A stretch of 64,000 bases of DNA from JAIEPW01 sp964471915 (GCA_964471915.1 CAYYID010000004.1:62001-126000), one strand, 5' to 3'. Shown: positions 7,925 to 17,419, counted from the first letter of the stretch. Numbers and translations: made by a program. Notes: generated by a model not told the origin, from the sequence alone.

Positions 7925-8633
7925 GACGTTCGACCGCCCCGTTTTGGCCGATGTGAGCTTTCACGTGGATGCGGGGCAGACGCTGGCCATTATTGGGCGC
8001 TCCGGGGTGGGGAAGTCCGTAAGTCTAGGACATATCATGGGTTTCCTCAAGCCGGACGAGGGCCGGGTGTGGGTCTCCTACACCGACATCACCGAAGCGC
8101 CGGAGGAAGAATTACGGCGGATCCGCAAGAAGGTCACCATGGTGTTCCAGAACGGGGCGCTGTTCGACTCTTTGACCGTGGGCGAGAACATCCTCTTCTC
8201 GCTCGAGCTGCGGGACGACTATAACGAACAAAACAAAGAAGATGTAGTCAACGGCCTGCTCTCCATGGTGGGGCTGGCCGAGTACCGGGATGTGTATCCG
8301 GCCGAGCTGTCGACGGGGTATCGCCGCGCGGTCGCCATCTCCCGCGCGCTGGCGGCGCAGCCCGAGTGCATCCTCTACGACGAACCGACCACGATGGTGG
8401 ACCCCATCATGTCGGACCATTTGGGCAACCTGATGCTGCGCCTGAAGCGGCAGCTCCGGCTGACGTCGATTGTTGTCACCCACGACCTGGACCTGATGCG
8501 CAAAGTGGCCGACAGCGTCGTGTTCCTCTACGAGGGCAAAGTGGCGTACTTCGGACCGGTCAGCGAGATCGACCAGTGCACGCACCCGCACATCCGGGAG
8601 TTCATGGCCATGGACCGCGTCGAGATGTCTTAG
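7878..8633 (+). CDS. ABC transporter ATP-binding protein, MlaF/Ttg2A-like
   Basis: 251 residues. Walker A GRSGVGKS, Q-loop VFQNGALFD, Walker B ILYDEPTTMVDP and the switch histidine in VVTHD are intact. The length and the LFDSLTVGENI segment match the MlaF family, which powers lipid trafficking between membranes. The family signature LSGG is replaced by LSTGYRRAVAISRAL. No MlaE permease or MlaD MCE protein is adjacent, so the partners must be encoded elsewhere. The start lies inside mobA. The stop codon overlaps the stop of the convergent lipoprotein gene by 3 nt. Confidence 0.88.
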   Translation: MPYQSSHYVEFQHVHKTFDRPVLADVSFHVDAGQTLAIIGRSGVGKSVSLGHIMGFLKPDEGRVWVSYTDITEAPEEELRRIRKKVTMVFQNGALFDSLTVGENILFSLELRDDYNEQNKEDVVNGLLSMVGLAEYRDVYPAELSTGYRRAVAISRALAAQPECILYDEPTTMVDPIMSDHLGNLMLRLKRQLRLTSIVVTHDLDLMRKVADSVVFLYEGKVAYFGPVSEIDQCTHPHIREFMAMDRVEMS

Positions 8634-9853
8634 CTGCTGCCGAAGACGCGGCGGCGGAGGTCGCGGATGGCGTCCTTGGCCCGTGAAGTCCAGGACGGCT
8701 GCACCGGGGCGGGCAGGTTCGACGTCGGCATCATCGACACCGGGACGTCTTCGGGCGGGCGTACGTAAGTCTCTTTGCCGGCCAGCCGCGCGCGGTACCC
8801 GTTGAAGGAATACAACCGCCGGACGAGCTTGCCGTTCTCCTCGATGACGATGGAGAATCCGCCCGGCTGCACCTCCACCGGATAGTAGCCTTTCACTTCG
8901 CGCAGCGCCATGCCGGATTCGTAGCGATGGCGCTTCGCGTTCCAAACGAAAACGCGCACCGTGTCGAACTCGTAGGGTTCGCGTCCCTGGGCGATGGTGG
9001 TCCAGAGCCAGTGCTGGTGGATGTTCTCGCCGTCCTGGATCTGTCCGAGCGAGAAGTAGGACGTAATGCGGGCGCCCGCGGCGAAGCCGAGCACGCGGTC
9101 GGGCAGCATCATGTTCAGCATGCGGAACAAGACCCAGCCAGACTTGCCGTCGGCGGTGCGGATGAGCGTCCAGTCCTCCATGGCAGGAGTGACGGGGGCC
9201 GCAGGCTCGGCCGGCTTCTCGGGGGGAGGCTCCGGCTCCGGCGCGGCGGACTTGGACAGTTCCTGCCACTCCGCGGGAGGCCGGGGCACGTGCGGCGTGG
9301 GACCCAGGGGCTCGACCGGGGCGCGGCGTCCCCGGCGCCGGCGGGAGGGAGCGGCCTTCGCGGCGGTCTTGGGAGCAGGCGGCAGCAGTTCCTGCCGGGG
9401 ACGTTGGAAGCGCGGCATCAGCAGGTGCCCGACCAGGTCCACGGTGCTGTTTTCGGGAAGCTGCAGGACGCTCGGGGAGACGCGGCTCGGAGTCACGTGC
9501 ACGTTGAGCACGTCGTAAATGATGGCCTTGCCCTGCGACGGGACCTTGCGGGCCCGCTCGCGGAGGGCGTTGTACTCGGCCATTTCGCGGGGGGTGATGA
9601 GCTGGTAGCCGTCGGTCCAGCCCTCGGTGCCGGTGGCGGTGCGGATCTTGACGAAGCGGCGGCGCGCGCCCAGCAGGTCCACGCGGTCGCCGTGCTGGAG
9701 CGTGGCCACTACGGGGGCGCGGGGCAGCAGTTCCTTGCGGACGGTCACCGTGCCGGCGCCGACGTAGGCGACGCCGAGGGACGGCTCGAGGTCCGGATCG
9801 GCGCAACCCGCCAGCAGCAGGAACAGCAGTACGGTGGCCGGGCGGGAGCGCAT
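8630..9853 (-). CDS. Lipoprotein with bacterial SH3-type domains
   Basis: 407 residues. The signal sequence ends in the lipobox LLAGC (Cys17), so the protein should be lipid-anchored. Two SH3-like stretches are seen: about 30-85 (VTVRKELLPRAPVV to TEGWTDGYQL) and a second from about 110 interrupted by a 100-residue Ala/Pro/Arg-rich insert and resumed around 225 (WTLIRTADGKSGWVLFRML). A C-terminal 130-residue region (FNGYRARLAG) is not recognised. Such proteins usually bind cell wall. A -10-like TAGGCT lies 9 nt before the ATG. The function is not known. Confidence 0.75.
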   Translation of the reverse strand: MRSRPATVLLFLLLAGCADPDLEPSLGVAYVGAGTVTVRKELLPRAPVVATLQHGDRVDLLGARRRFVKIRTATGTEGWTDGYQLITPREMAEYNALRERARKVPSQGKAIIYDVLNVHVTPSRVSPSVLQLPENSTVDLVGHLLMPRFQRPRQELLPPAPKTAAKAAPSRRRRGRRAPVEPLGPTPHVPRPPAEWQELSKSAAPEPEPPPEKPAEPAAPVTPAMEDWTLIRTADGKSGWVLFRMLNMMLPDRVLGFAAGARITSYFSLGQIQDGENIHQHWLWTTIAQGREPYEFDTVRVFVWNAKRHRYESGMALREVKGYYPVEVQPGGFSIVIEENGKLVRRLYSFNGYRARLAGKETYVRPPEDVPVSMMPTSNLPAPVQPSWTSRAKDAIRDLRRRVFGSS

Positions 9854-9890
9854 TTCGGAACGAGCCTACAAGACGTAGTCTAGTAGACAG

Positions 9891-10040
9891 ATGGCTCCGA
9901 GCGAAACAGCAACGCCCTATTACTGCCCCCGCTGCCATGCGGCGGTGGAGGATCCGCTGGTGTGCGGCGACTGCGCGTCAGTGATCTGCCGGAAGTGCGG
10001 GACGCCGCTGGAGCGGGCGGATGAGTTGGGGATCGGGTAG
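9891..10040 (+). CDS. Small zinc-ribbon protein (49 residues)
   Basis: A short frame with six cysteines in three CxxC pairs: Cys12/Cys15, Cys25/Cys28 and Cys33/Cys36, in a context (YYCPRC, VCGDC, ICRKC) typical of zinc ribbons. Either two of the pairs bind one zinc, or the protein dimerises. Divergent from the SH3 lipoprotein; a -10-like TAGTCT (9876-9881) ends 9 nt before the ATG. The ordered Cys spacing makes chance unlikely. The function is unknown; it could be a protein-interaction or nucleic-acid-binding adaptor. Confidence 0.65.
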   Translation: MAPSETATPYYCPRCHAAVEDPLVCGDCASVICRKCGTPLERADELGIG

Positions 10041-10046
10041 CGGAGG

Positions 10047-10455
10047 TCACCGCAGCGGTACCGCCGCCGGGCGCCCGAGACGGATGGCTAACCAGGCGCC
10101 GAGCACGATATCGATCGTGCCGCAGAAACCCGGCCACCAAACGGGCATGCCCGGGTTCGAGACAAGCTGGTGGTGGACGAAGAAATCGAACAGCCCATGT
10201 CCGGCGATGCCGGCGGCGGCCAGCCACAGGCTCCTCTTGGAAGCCGAGCCAGGCCAGGATCGCGAACAGCAGCCCCACCGCGATCTCCGTCCCCAACACC
10301 CGCGAGTACGGCGCGCCCATCACCGCGAACAGCGCATAGTAGGACGCAATCACGATCAGCACCGTCGGGTAGAAGGCGCGGTCCCGGTCGAAGCCGCTGG
10401 TTGCCGCAAAACCGGCCACGGCCGCGCCCAGGATCACGCCCACGAGGTACTCCAT
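10047..10455 (-). pseudogene. Frameshifted small integral membrane protein
   Basis: The start at 10455 has a strong GGAGGAGAG Shine-Dalgarno. The first frame gives three hydrophobic segments (YLVGVILGAAVAGFAA, LIVIASYYALFAVMG, AVGLLFAILAWLGF) and then abruptly turns into Arg/Pro-rich nonsense. At about 10235 a shift restores a membrane-protein reading: RSLWLAAAGIAGHGLFDFF, then NPGMPVWWPGFCGTIDIV, ending at a TGA at 10047. The two halves together read like one conserved small four- to five-helix membrane protein. It is either a recent one-base mutation or a sequencing error. Confidence 0.7.
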
Positions 10456-10598
10456 CGCTCTCCTCCTCATCGCCCAGGATGTTGGCTGCCCCTCAGGTTA
10501 ACCCGCGGGTCCGGCTGGGCGCTGTCTGCGACGGACGCCTTCTCGGAGCATCCTACGGGCTACCGGCGGCCCGCGAAGGGCGCTTCCACTCAATCCAC

Positions 10599-10604
10599 TA
10601 CAAT
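10599..10604 (+). promoter_or_regulatory. -10 element, leaderless GTG start
   Basis: TACAAT, with the downstream GTG start beginning 7 nt after its last base; the transcript would begin on the start codon itself. Confidence 0.5.
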
Positions 10605-10610
10605 GACCGA

Positions 10611-11228
10611 GTGTCCGAGTTCCGGCACACCAGCCGCGTGGCTCCCTGGTGGATGTGCGCCATCATGCTCGCCATCACGGTCTTCTTCGGCTGGGTCATC
10701 AGCACTTCGTTGGGCAAGGCGCCATCGCCAGGCGTGTTCAGCCACATCCTCATTCCCGCCTATGCGGTCTGGCTCTATTGGGTGCTGGCGGGGCTGCTGA
10801 ACACCGAATCGCTCCACGTTACGCGCGATGGAGTTGTCATCGGGAGGGGGCCCGTGCCTCTGCAACCGGGCGAGACCATGGAACGCGATCAAATCGCCTT
10901 CTGCTCGTACTTCAGTCTCAATACCGGACCAGACAACGGCGACGAGCCCGTGGTAGTCGGCCACGTCGTCGGACTCGAAACCAAGAGCGGCCGGCAACTG
11001 AACCTTCTGGATTCCCTCCCGGACGCGCAGGCGGCCCGCGCCACCGCCGAGCGCATCGCCAGCGTCCTGAACGAAGCGCATCCCGAGCGGCCGATTCCGG
11101 CGCGCCTCCAAACCCAACCCCGCGACGATCCCGCCGACACGCGCCGCACCTGGCTCTGGGTAGGAGTCTGGGCAGCGGCTTTCGCCGCCGGCGTAGCCTG
11201 GGAGATCGCCTACCGATGGAGGCTGTGA
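10611..11228 (+). CDS. Membrane protein of unknown function
   Basis: 205 residues from the GTG at 10611, selected because a -10 hexamer lies 7 nt before it and upstream sequence in frame is Arg/Pro-rich noise. Two N-terminal transmembrane helices (about 12-35 and 42-62) are followed by a soluble domain of about 110 residues and a C-terminal helix (WVGVWAAAFAAGVAWEIA). The middle part (SLHVTRDGVVIGRGPVPL) resembles a membrane-attached PH-like or bPH fold, but I cannot confirm this. No operon partner. Confidence 0.6.
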   Translation: MSEFRHTSRVAPWWMCAIMLAITVFFGWVISTSLGKAPSPGVFSHILIPAYAVWLYWVLAGLLNTESLHVTRDGVVIGRGPVPLQPGETMERDQIAFCSYFSLNTGPDNGDEPVVVGHVVGLETKSGRQLNLLDSLPDAQAARATAERIASVLNEAHPERPIPARLQTQPRDDPADTRRTWLWVGVWAAAFAAGVAWEIAYRWRL

Positions 11229-11245
11229 AGAGAGGCGGCTTGATT

Positions 11246-11300
11246 CCAATTGGAACTTGCTCCGGTCGCCGCCGAACCGGAGGTCGCGGGCGCCGAAGAA
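11246..11300 (-). repeat. Degenerate copy of an internal tadA segment
   Basis: These 55 bp match 12549-12603 inside tadA with roughly seven or eight differences, in the same orientation. On the minus strand they still read FGARDLRFGG followed by RSKFQ, as in TadA. The two copies flank the secreted-protein gene at 11439-12323 as direct repeats. Confidence 0.8.
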
Positions 11301-11438
11301 CATACCGAGCATACCTAGCAGGGTCGCTTTACGCCAGCCGAGACATCGTTAGCTATTCGGTTGAGAGCTCATGAACGCCCGGTTTCGGACTCGTCATGCT
11401 TCGTGCGGTGCCTCCAGACTTGTTGCGAGAATCTAATT

Positions 11439-12323
11439 ATGGAAGCCCGAGAGGCCGTGATTGGCGCCGCGACTTTGATGCTCGCAGCTTGGGGCCTTGG
11501 CGCGCAGGTGAGTGTGGACGCAAACGAGATCGACCAGGTCGTGATCGCGAAGCTTCGGGCCCAGTTTGGAATCAACGCCAAGGTCATCACCCGTGTGGAT
11601 CTGACGCAGCCGTTTCGGACGAAATCCCGCTGGACCTTCGTTGTGGCCAAACAGCCCGACGAGGAGAGTAGCGTCGTGGACGGAACGGGAGAGCGGGTCG
11701 GGGCAGTGCGCTTTTGCTTCATCGAGAACGGGCAGCCGGACTGCTCCGCGGATTTGTTCCGGACCAGACATCGGGAGGAGGAGGTCGTCCTTTCGGATGG
11801 GGAGTCGCCGTTCTACGAGTTCCTTGGGGGCGGCGTCGTGTATTCGGGTCCCGGGAGAACGCGTCCGCTGCTGCTCGTGAAAGGTTGCTCCAATCGCGGA
11901 GCGACCGGAAACTGCGGAGTGTCGACGTCCCTGTTTGATTATGATCGCAAGGCAGAGAGGTTTCGCATCGTTTTCTTCAACGTAATGGGAAGAAACAACA
12001 ATCAGGAGGCGCGATTCGTTGAGAGCGGTCCAATACTTGGCAGTGTAGTTGTCGCCTATCCTACAGACGATGCACCCTTTACGTACTTCGTGGAGGTTTA
12101 CAAGCGAGCCTCCGGCGGCGACTATTCGCGGGTGCTGAAGTATCGCGGGAAAACTGGTTACGGCGATGGCAATCCGCTCGCGGTCATCGATTCAGAAATG
12201 CCAGAGACCCTTCGGCGGCTAGGTCTTTGGCGCCCGGGTGATCCCTTGCCCGTTCCGCCACGGATGCCCAGAGGATGCACCCTCGTGCTGCGAAAGGGCG
12301 TCGAGTGGTGTGAGCCGCGTTAG
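11439..12323 (+). CDS. Secreted protein of unknown function
   Basis: 294 residues from the ATG at 11439; residues 1-20 form a signal peptide (AATLMLAAWGLGAQ). The mature part is a mixed, mostly beta-looking domain with Cys pairs in RFCFIENGQPDC and KGCSNRGATGNC that may form disulfides. Asp, Asn and aromatic residues are enriched and base composition is less GC-rich than the neighbours. I do not recognise a family. The gene lies between tadA and a tadA fragment, which suggests acquisition. No Shine-Dalgarno is evident. Confidence 0.65.
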   Translation: MEAREAVIGAATLMLAAWGLGAQVSVDANEIDQVVIAKLRAQFGINAKVITRVDLTQPFRTKSRWTFVVAKQPDEESSVVDGTGERVGAVRFCFIENGQPDCSADLFRTRHREEEVVLSDGESPFYEFLGGGVVYSGPGRTRPLLLVKGCSNRGATGNCGVSTSLFDYDRKAERFRIVFFNVMGRNNNQEARFVESGPILGSVVVAYPTDDAPFTYFVEVYKRASGGDYSRVLKYRGKTGYGDGNPLAVIDSEMPETLRRLGLWRPGDPLPVPPRMPRGCTLVLRKGVEWCEPR

Positions 12324-12428
12324 TGCCGTGGGAGAAACGGACCCAAATCGGATCCCCCAGCCACTTGTTAGCACTACTGTCTAGCCCGCAGGGCTGTGCA
12401 GGGCCCGCGGCACCGGCTCTGCCCGCCC

Positions 12429-12448
12429 GGGCCGGCACTGCCCGGCCC
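12429..12448. terminator. Hairpin between convergent genes
   Basis: GGGCCGG, a 6-nt loop and CCGGCCC form a perfect 7-bp stem ending on the last base of tadA. It has no U-run, so it may be only a weak or factor-dependent terminator. Confidence 0.35.
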
Positions 12449-12912
12449 TACCGTCGACCCGCAAAGAACCGCTGGAGCAGTTCCGTACATTCGGCCGCGA
12501 GCGCGCCTTCGGTGACCTCCACCCGGTGGTTCAGCAGGTCGGAGTCGACCACTTGGAACTTGCTGCGCACGCCGCCGAAGCGGAGGTCCCGGGCGCCGAA
12601 GACCAGGCGATCGATCCGGGCGTGGACGATGGCGCCGGCGCACATGACGCAGGGCTCCAGGGTAACGTACAGCGTACAGCCGGATAAGCGGTAATTATTC
12701 AATGACTTAGCGGCGGCGCGCAGGGCCAGGATCTCGGCATGGGCGGTGGGGTCGCCGGTGGCGATCGGCGCATTGAATCCCTCACCGGCGATGCGGCCGC
12801 CGCAGACCACCACGGCGCCGACCGGGACCTCGCCGCGCGCCTCCGCCTCGCGAGCCAGTTCCAGCGCCCGTCGCAAATACATTTCATCCGAGACCGAACG
12901 CTGTTCATCCAT
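12448..12912 (-). CDS. tadA: tRNA(Arg) adenosine-34 deaminase
   Basis: 154 residues. Converts adenosine to inosine at the tRNA wobble position. The zinc/catalytic motifs are intact: TAHAEILAL (His-x-Glu) and LEPCVMCAGA (Cys-x-x-Cys). FGARDLRFGGVRS is the conserved substrate-loop region and is the piece duplicated at 11246-11300. Cytoplasmic; single gene, divergent from the ABC exporter operon. Confidence 0.93.
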   Translation of the reverse strand: MDEQRSVSDEMYLRRALELAREAEARGEVPVGAVVVCGGRIAGEGFNAPIATGDPTAHAEILALRAAAKSLNNYRLSGCTLYVTLEPCVMCAGAIVHARIDRLVFGARDLRFGGVRSKFQVVDSDLLNHRVEVTEGALAAECTELLQRFFAGRR

Positions 12913-12961
12913 CGAAAGCGGGCGTTCGCCGATGAAGGCTGCCCGGACCGTTCCGCTCCCC

Positions 12962-12967
12962 TAGAAT
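12962..12967 (+). promoter_or_regulatory. -10 element of the ABC exporter operon
   Basis: TAGAAT lies so that the expected transcription start (about 7 nt after its last base) coincides with the A of the ATG at 12974. No Shine-Dalgarno precedes the ATG. Confidence 0.55.
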
Positions 12968-12973
12968 ACTAAT

Positions 12974-14143
12974 ATGCTGCGTCACATTCCGCTGATCTGG
13001 AAGAACGCCGTCCGGAACCGCCGGCGGAGCCTGCTGACCATCGCGTCGATCGCTGCGTCGTTCGCCCTGCTGGGGACGCTCGCGGCGATGTACCGCGCGC
13101 TGTTCTGGAGCGATCCCGTCCCCGGGCAGGAACTGCGGGTGATGACCCGGCACCGGGTGTCGCTGACGCAGTCGATGCCGGTGAGCTACGAGCAGAAGAT
13201 CCGGGCCGTGCCGGGCGTCCAGGCCATAACGATCCTGAACTGGTTCGGCGGGACCTACAAGGACGAGCAGGTGGACCGGACGAACATGTTCGCGCGGTTC
13301 TCCACGGATCCGAAGAACTTCTTCGACGTGCGTCCGGACATCGTGATCAGCGAGGAAGCAAAGCAGGCGTTCCTGCGGGACCGGCGCGGCGCAATCGCCG
13401 CCGTCGAGCTCGCCAACAAGAAGGGCTGGAAGATCGGCGAGCGGATCAACCTGACCGGCGACATCTGGCCGGTGAACCTGGAGCTCATTCTGGTGGGGAC
13501 CTTCGTCGACAAGGCCGACCGGGAGTCGATGTACTTCAACCACGAGTACATTCGCGAGGCGCTGGGCGCGCGGAGCGGGCGGCGGGACACCGTGGGCTTG
13601 TTCTGGATGCGGGCGGACGCGGCGGAAAGCGTGCCGAAGATCGCCAAGGCGGTGGACGATATGTTCGCGAACTCGCCGGCGCAGACGCGGACGGAGTCCG
13701 AGCAGGCTTTCGGGCTGGCGTTCGTGGCGTTTCTCGGCAACGTGAAGCTGTTCCTGGCGGCGATCTGCGGGGCGATTACGTTCACGATCCTGCTGGTGAC
13801 CGGGAACACGATGGCGATGAGCGTCCGGGAGCGGCGGCGCGACGTCGGGATCCTGAAGACGCTGGGCTACACGCCGGGCGCGATCCTGGGCATGATCCTC
13901 GGGGAGGCGGCGGTGATCTCGCTGATCGGCGGGGCGATCGGGCTGGGCCTCGCGAACGGGATCGCCTGGGTGGTGCGGCAGGGCCCCGCGATCTTCGCGC
14001 AGTTGTCGCAGGTGGCGATCACGCCGTCGGTGGCGGCGGCGGGCCTGGCGGCCGCCGTATTGATCGGTGTCGCGAGTTCGTTCTTGCCGGCGTTCAACGC
14101 TTCGCGGACGCCGATCCTGACGGCCCTGAAGGCCACGGATTGA
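12974..14143 (+). CDS. ABC transporter permease, FtsX/MacB type (first)
   Basis: 389 residues with the FtsX-like plan: an N-terminal helix (LLTIASIAASFALLGTLAAM), a large periplasmic domain (about 45-255), then three C-terminal helices (about 262-285, 312-340, 350-375). It forms the membrane channel of a MacAB/DevBCA-like mechanotransmission exporter. First gene of four: a second permease 4 nt downstream, then adaptor and ATPase. The two permeases are different sequences and probably heterodimerise. No TolC-type outer-membrane channel is encoded here. The substrate is unknown. Confidence 0.88.
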   Translation: MLRHIPLIWKNAVRNRRRSLLTIASIAASFALLGTLAAMYRALFWSDPVPGQELRVMTRHRVSLTQSMPVSYEQKIRAVPGVQAITILNWFGGTYKDEQVDRTNMFARFSTDPKNFFDVRPDIVISEEAKQAFLRDRRGAIAAVELANKKGWKIGERINLTGDIWPVNLELILVGTFVDKADRESMYFNHEYIREALGARSGRRDTVGLFWMRADAAESVPKIAKAVDDMFANSPAQTRTESEQAFGLAFVAFLGNVKLFLAAICGAITFTILLVTGNTMAMSVRERRRDVGILKTLGYTPGAILGMILGEAAVISLIGGAIGLGLANGIAWVVRQGPAIFAQLSQVAITPSVAAAGLAAAVLIGVASSFLPAFNASRTPILTALKATD

Positions 14144-14147
14144 AGTC

Positions 14148-15311
14148 ATGAAGATCCCGTTCTCTTACAACGTGCGGAACCTGGTGGTCCGCAAGACGAC
14201 AACGGTGATGACCGCGCTGGGCATCGCCTTGACGGTGGCGGTGCTGCTGGCGGTGCTGGCGCTCGTGGATGGCCTGCGCAGCTCACTGCGGAACTCGGGG
14301 AACCCGCGCAACATTCTGGTGATGCGCAAGGGCGCGACGGCGGAGCTGTCGAGCGGGGTGACGCGGCAGGCCTACCAGGACATCAAGTTCAAGCCCGGGG
14401 TCGCCAAGGGCGGCGACGGACAGCCGCTGGCGTCGCTGGAGATCATCACCGTGATCAACCTGCCCAGCGTCGATTCGGACGCCGGCATGAACGTCACCAC
14501 GCGCGGGCTGCTGCCGGCGGGCTTCGAGATCCGGAACCTGAAGATCGTCGAAGGGCGGGCGTTCCAGCCCGGCCAGCGGGAGCTGGTGGTCGGGCGGTCA
14601 ATCGCCAAGCGGTATCCGGACGCGCGGCTGGGCGGCAAGCTCAAGTTCGGCAAGGGCGAGTGGTCGATCGTCGGCGTGGCGGACGGCGGGGGCGGCCCCA
14701 TCGACAGCGAGATCCTGGGTGACCTGAACCAGGTGGCGAGCGACCTGAACCGGCTGGAGGGGCTGAGCACCATCTGGGTCCGGGCCGACGATGAAGCCAC
14801 GGCGCAGGCGCTGGTGAATTCGATCAACGAGGATGTGAAGCTGACGGCGCAGGCCAAAACCGAACTCGAATACCTGGAGGCGCAGACCAACTCGGCGCAG
14901 CCGATTCAGTTCATCGGCGTGTTCGTGGCCGTGATCATGGCCGTGGGGTCGAGCTTCGCGGCGATGAACACGATGTACGCGGCGGTTTCGCGGCGGGCGA
15001 AGGAGATCGGAACGCTGCGGGTGCTCGGCTTTTCGAAAGGGTCCATTCTGACCAGCTTCTTCCTGGAGTCGATCGCGCTGTCGCTGCTCGGCGGGCTGCT
15101 GGGTTGCCTCTTGGCGCTGCCGCTGAACGGGATCACGACGGGCGTGGGCAATTCGGTGACCTTCAGCGAGATCGCGTTCAACTTCCGGGTGAGCCCGGCG
15201 ACCATGGCGGTGGGAGTGGCGTTTGCGGTGGCGATGGGCGCGCTGGGCGGGCTGTTTCCGGCTCGGTCGGCCGCGCGCAAGGAGATTTTGACGGCTTTGC
15301 GGGAAATCTAA
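14148..15311 (+). CDS. ABC transporter permease, FtsX/MacB type (second)
   Basis: 387 residues, same topology as the preceding permease: helix about 18-40, periplasmic domain about 45-255, three helices after 262 (VFVAVIMAVGSSFAAMNTMYAAV being the first). RAKEIGTLRVLGFSKG is the coupling segment that contacts the ATPase. It starts 4 nt after the first permease, so they are co-translated. With adaptor and ATPase it would export a lipid, peptide or small molecule across the envelope. Confidence 0.88.
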   Translation: MKIPFSYNVRNLVVRKTTTVMTALGIALTVAVLLAVLALVDGLRSSLRNSGNPRNILVMRKGATAELSSGVTRQAYQDIKFKPGVAKGGDGQPLASLEIITVINLPSVDSDAGMNVTTRGLLPAGFEIRNLKIVEGRAFQPGQRELVVGRSIAKRYPDARLGGKLKFGKGEWSIVGVADGGGGPIDSEILGDLNQVASDLNRLEGLSTIWVRADDEATAQALVNSINEDVKLTAQAKTELEYLEAQTNSAQPIQFIGVFVAVIMAVGSSFAAMNTMYAAVSRRAKEIGTLRVLGFSKGSILTSFFLESIALSLLGGLLGCLLALPLNGITTGVGNSVTFSEIAFNFRVSPATMAVGVAFAVAMGALGGLFPARSAARKEILTALREI

Positions 15312-15313
15312 GC

Positions 15314-16654
15314 ATGGCGGAACTGAGCAAACTGCGGATCGACCGGTCGAAGAAGCGGCGCGAGGGCCCCTCGCGCTGGGCGACCGCGTGGATCCTGGGC
15401 GGCATCGGACTTTTTCTTCTCTTCGGCGCGTACCGGCTGTGGAGCCGGTGGAATGCGCCGGTGGAAGTGGAGACGGCGCGGGTGCGGGCGATCACGGCGG
15501 AGGCCGCGGCGGCCGAGGGATCGGTGATCCTGAACGCGACCGGCTACATCATCGCCGCGCACAAGATCCAGCTCGCTTCGAAGGTGGTCGGCAAGGTGGA
15601 TTGGATCGGCGTGGAGAAGGGTGATCGCGTGCAAAAAGGACAGGTCCTGGTGCGCCTGGAGGACGCCGAGTACCGGGCGCAGGTGCAGCAAGGGCGCGGC
15701 AACGTCGCCACGCTCGAAGCCCGGCTGCAGGAGGCGCTGAACGGCAGCCGCCCGGAGGAGATCCAGCGCGCGAAGGCGGATCTCGAGACCGGGCTGGCGG
15801 ACCTGACCAACGCGAAGGTCAACCTGGAGCGCAATGCCGGTCTCGTCAAGGAAGGGGTCTTCTCGAAACAGGCGCTGGACGACGCGAAGGCCCGCTATGA
15901 CAACGCGCTGGCGCGTGTCGAGTCCCTCAAGAAGACCTACGAGTTGGCGAAGCTCGGCCCCCGCCAGGAACAGATCGCCGCGCTGCGCGGACAGCTGGAG
16001 CAGTCCAAGGGGCAGCTCGCGTTCTTTGAGACGCAGCTCGACAACACGATTATCCGCGCGCCGGTGGCGGGGACGATCCTGGAGCGCAACGTCGAGAAGG
16101 GTGAGTTTGTGACCACCGGCTTCGTCGGCGACCGCGGAGCCAAGGGCTACGTGGTGTCGCTTGCCGATCTGAACGATCTGCAGGTGGAACTCGACATCAA
16201 CCAGAACGATTTCGCGAAGCTGGGCCCCAAGCAGAAGGGGGCCATCACCACCGACGCCTACCCGGACCGCAAGTACGAAGGCTACATCTACGAGGTGTCG
16301 CCCGAGGCGAACCGCCAAAAAGCGACCGTGCAGGTGAAGGTGAAGGTCGTGAACCCGGACGCGTTCCTGCGGCCCGAGATGAACGCGAGCGTCGCGTTCC
16401 TGGCCGAGGCCAAGCCCCAGGAGACCACGGCCGCGCCCGCCAAGCCGACCATCGTCGTCCCGGCGAGCGCGGTCAAGGACGGCAACGTGTTCGTCCTGGT
16501 GAACGGCAAGGCCCTCCGCAAGAAGGTGAAGACGGGACCGGCGCAGGCCAATGGCGTGCGAATCGACGAGGGGCTGATCGGCGGCGAGGACCTGATCCTG
16601 GGTCCGCCGGCGGAACTGAAGGACGGCGACAAGGTCGCGGTGAAGAAAGGGTAG
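15314..16654 (+). CDS. Periplasmic adaptor (membrane fusion) protein, MacA/HlyD-like
   Basis: 446 residues. A cytoplasmic basic N-terminus (RSKKRREG) and one anchor helix (about 24-42) are followed by a lipoyl half, an alpha-helical hairpin (about 110-230), the second lipoyl half (APVAGTILERNVEKGEFV) and a beta-barrel domain. This is the order of MacA/DevB adaptors, which bridge the permease to an outer-membrane channel. It begins 3 nt after the second permease and ends 3 nt before the ATPase. A Lys/Pro-rich linker (TTAAPAKPTI) separates the last domain. Confidence 0.9.
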   Translation: MAELSKLRIDRSKKRREGPSRWATAWILGGIGLFLLFGAYRLWSRWNAPVEVETARVRAITAEAAAAEGSVILNATGYIIAAHKIQLASKVVGKVDWIGVEKGDRVQKGQVLVRLEDAEYRAQVQQGRGNVATLEARLQEALNGSRPEEIQRAKADLETGLADLTNAKVNLERNAGLVKEGVFSKQALDDAKARYDNALARVESLKKTYELAKLGPRQEQIAALRGQLEQSKGQLAFFETQLDNTIIRAPVAGTILERNVEKGEFVTTGFVGDRGAKGYVVSLADLNDLQVELDINQNDFAKLGPKQKGAITTDAYPDRKYEGYIYEVSPEANRQKATVQVKVKVVNPDAFLRPEMNASVAFLAEAKPQETTAAPAKPTIVVPASAVKDGNVFVLVNGKALRKKVKTGPAQANGVRIDEGLIGGEDLILGPPAELKDGDKVAVKKG

Positions 16655-16657
16655 CCG

Positions 16658-17383
<726 letters not shown>

Positions 17384-17413
17384 GCAATCCGTCTGAACCG
17401 CCCGCCGCAGGCG

Positions 17414-17419
17414 TAGACT
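17414..17419 (+). promoter_or_regulatory. -10 element, leaderless type
   Basis: TAGACT, with the hydrolase ATG (17427) beginning 8 nt after its last base. Confidence 0.5.
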
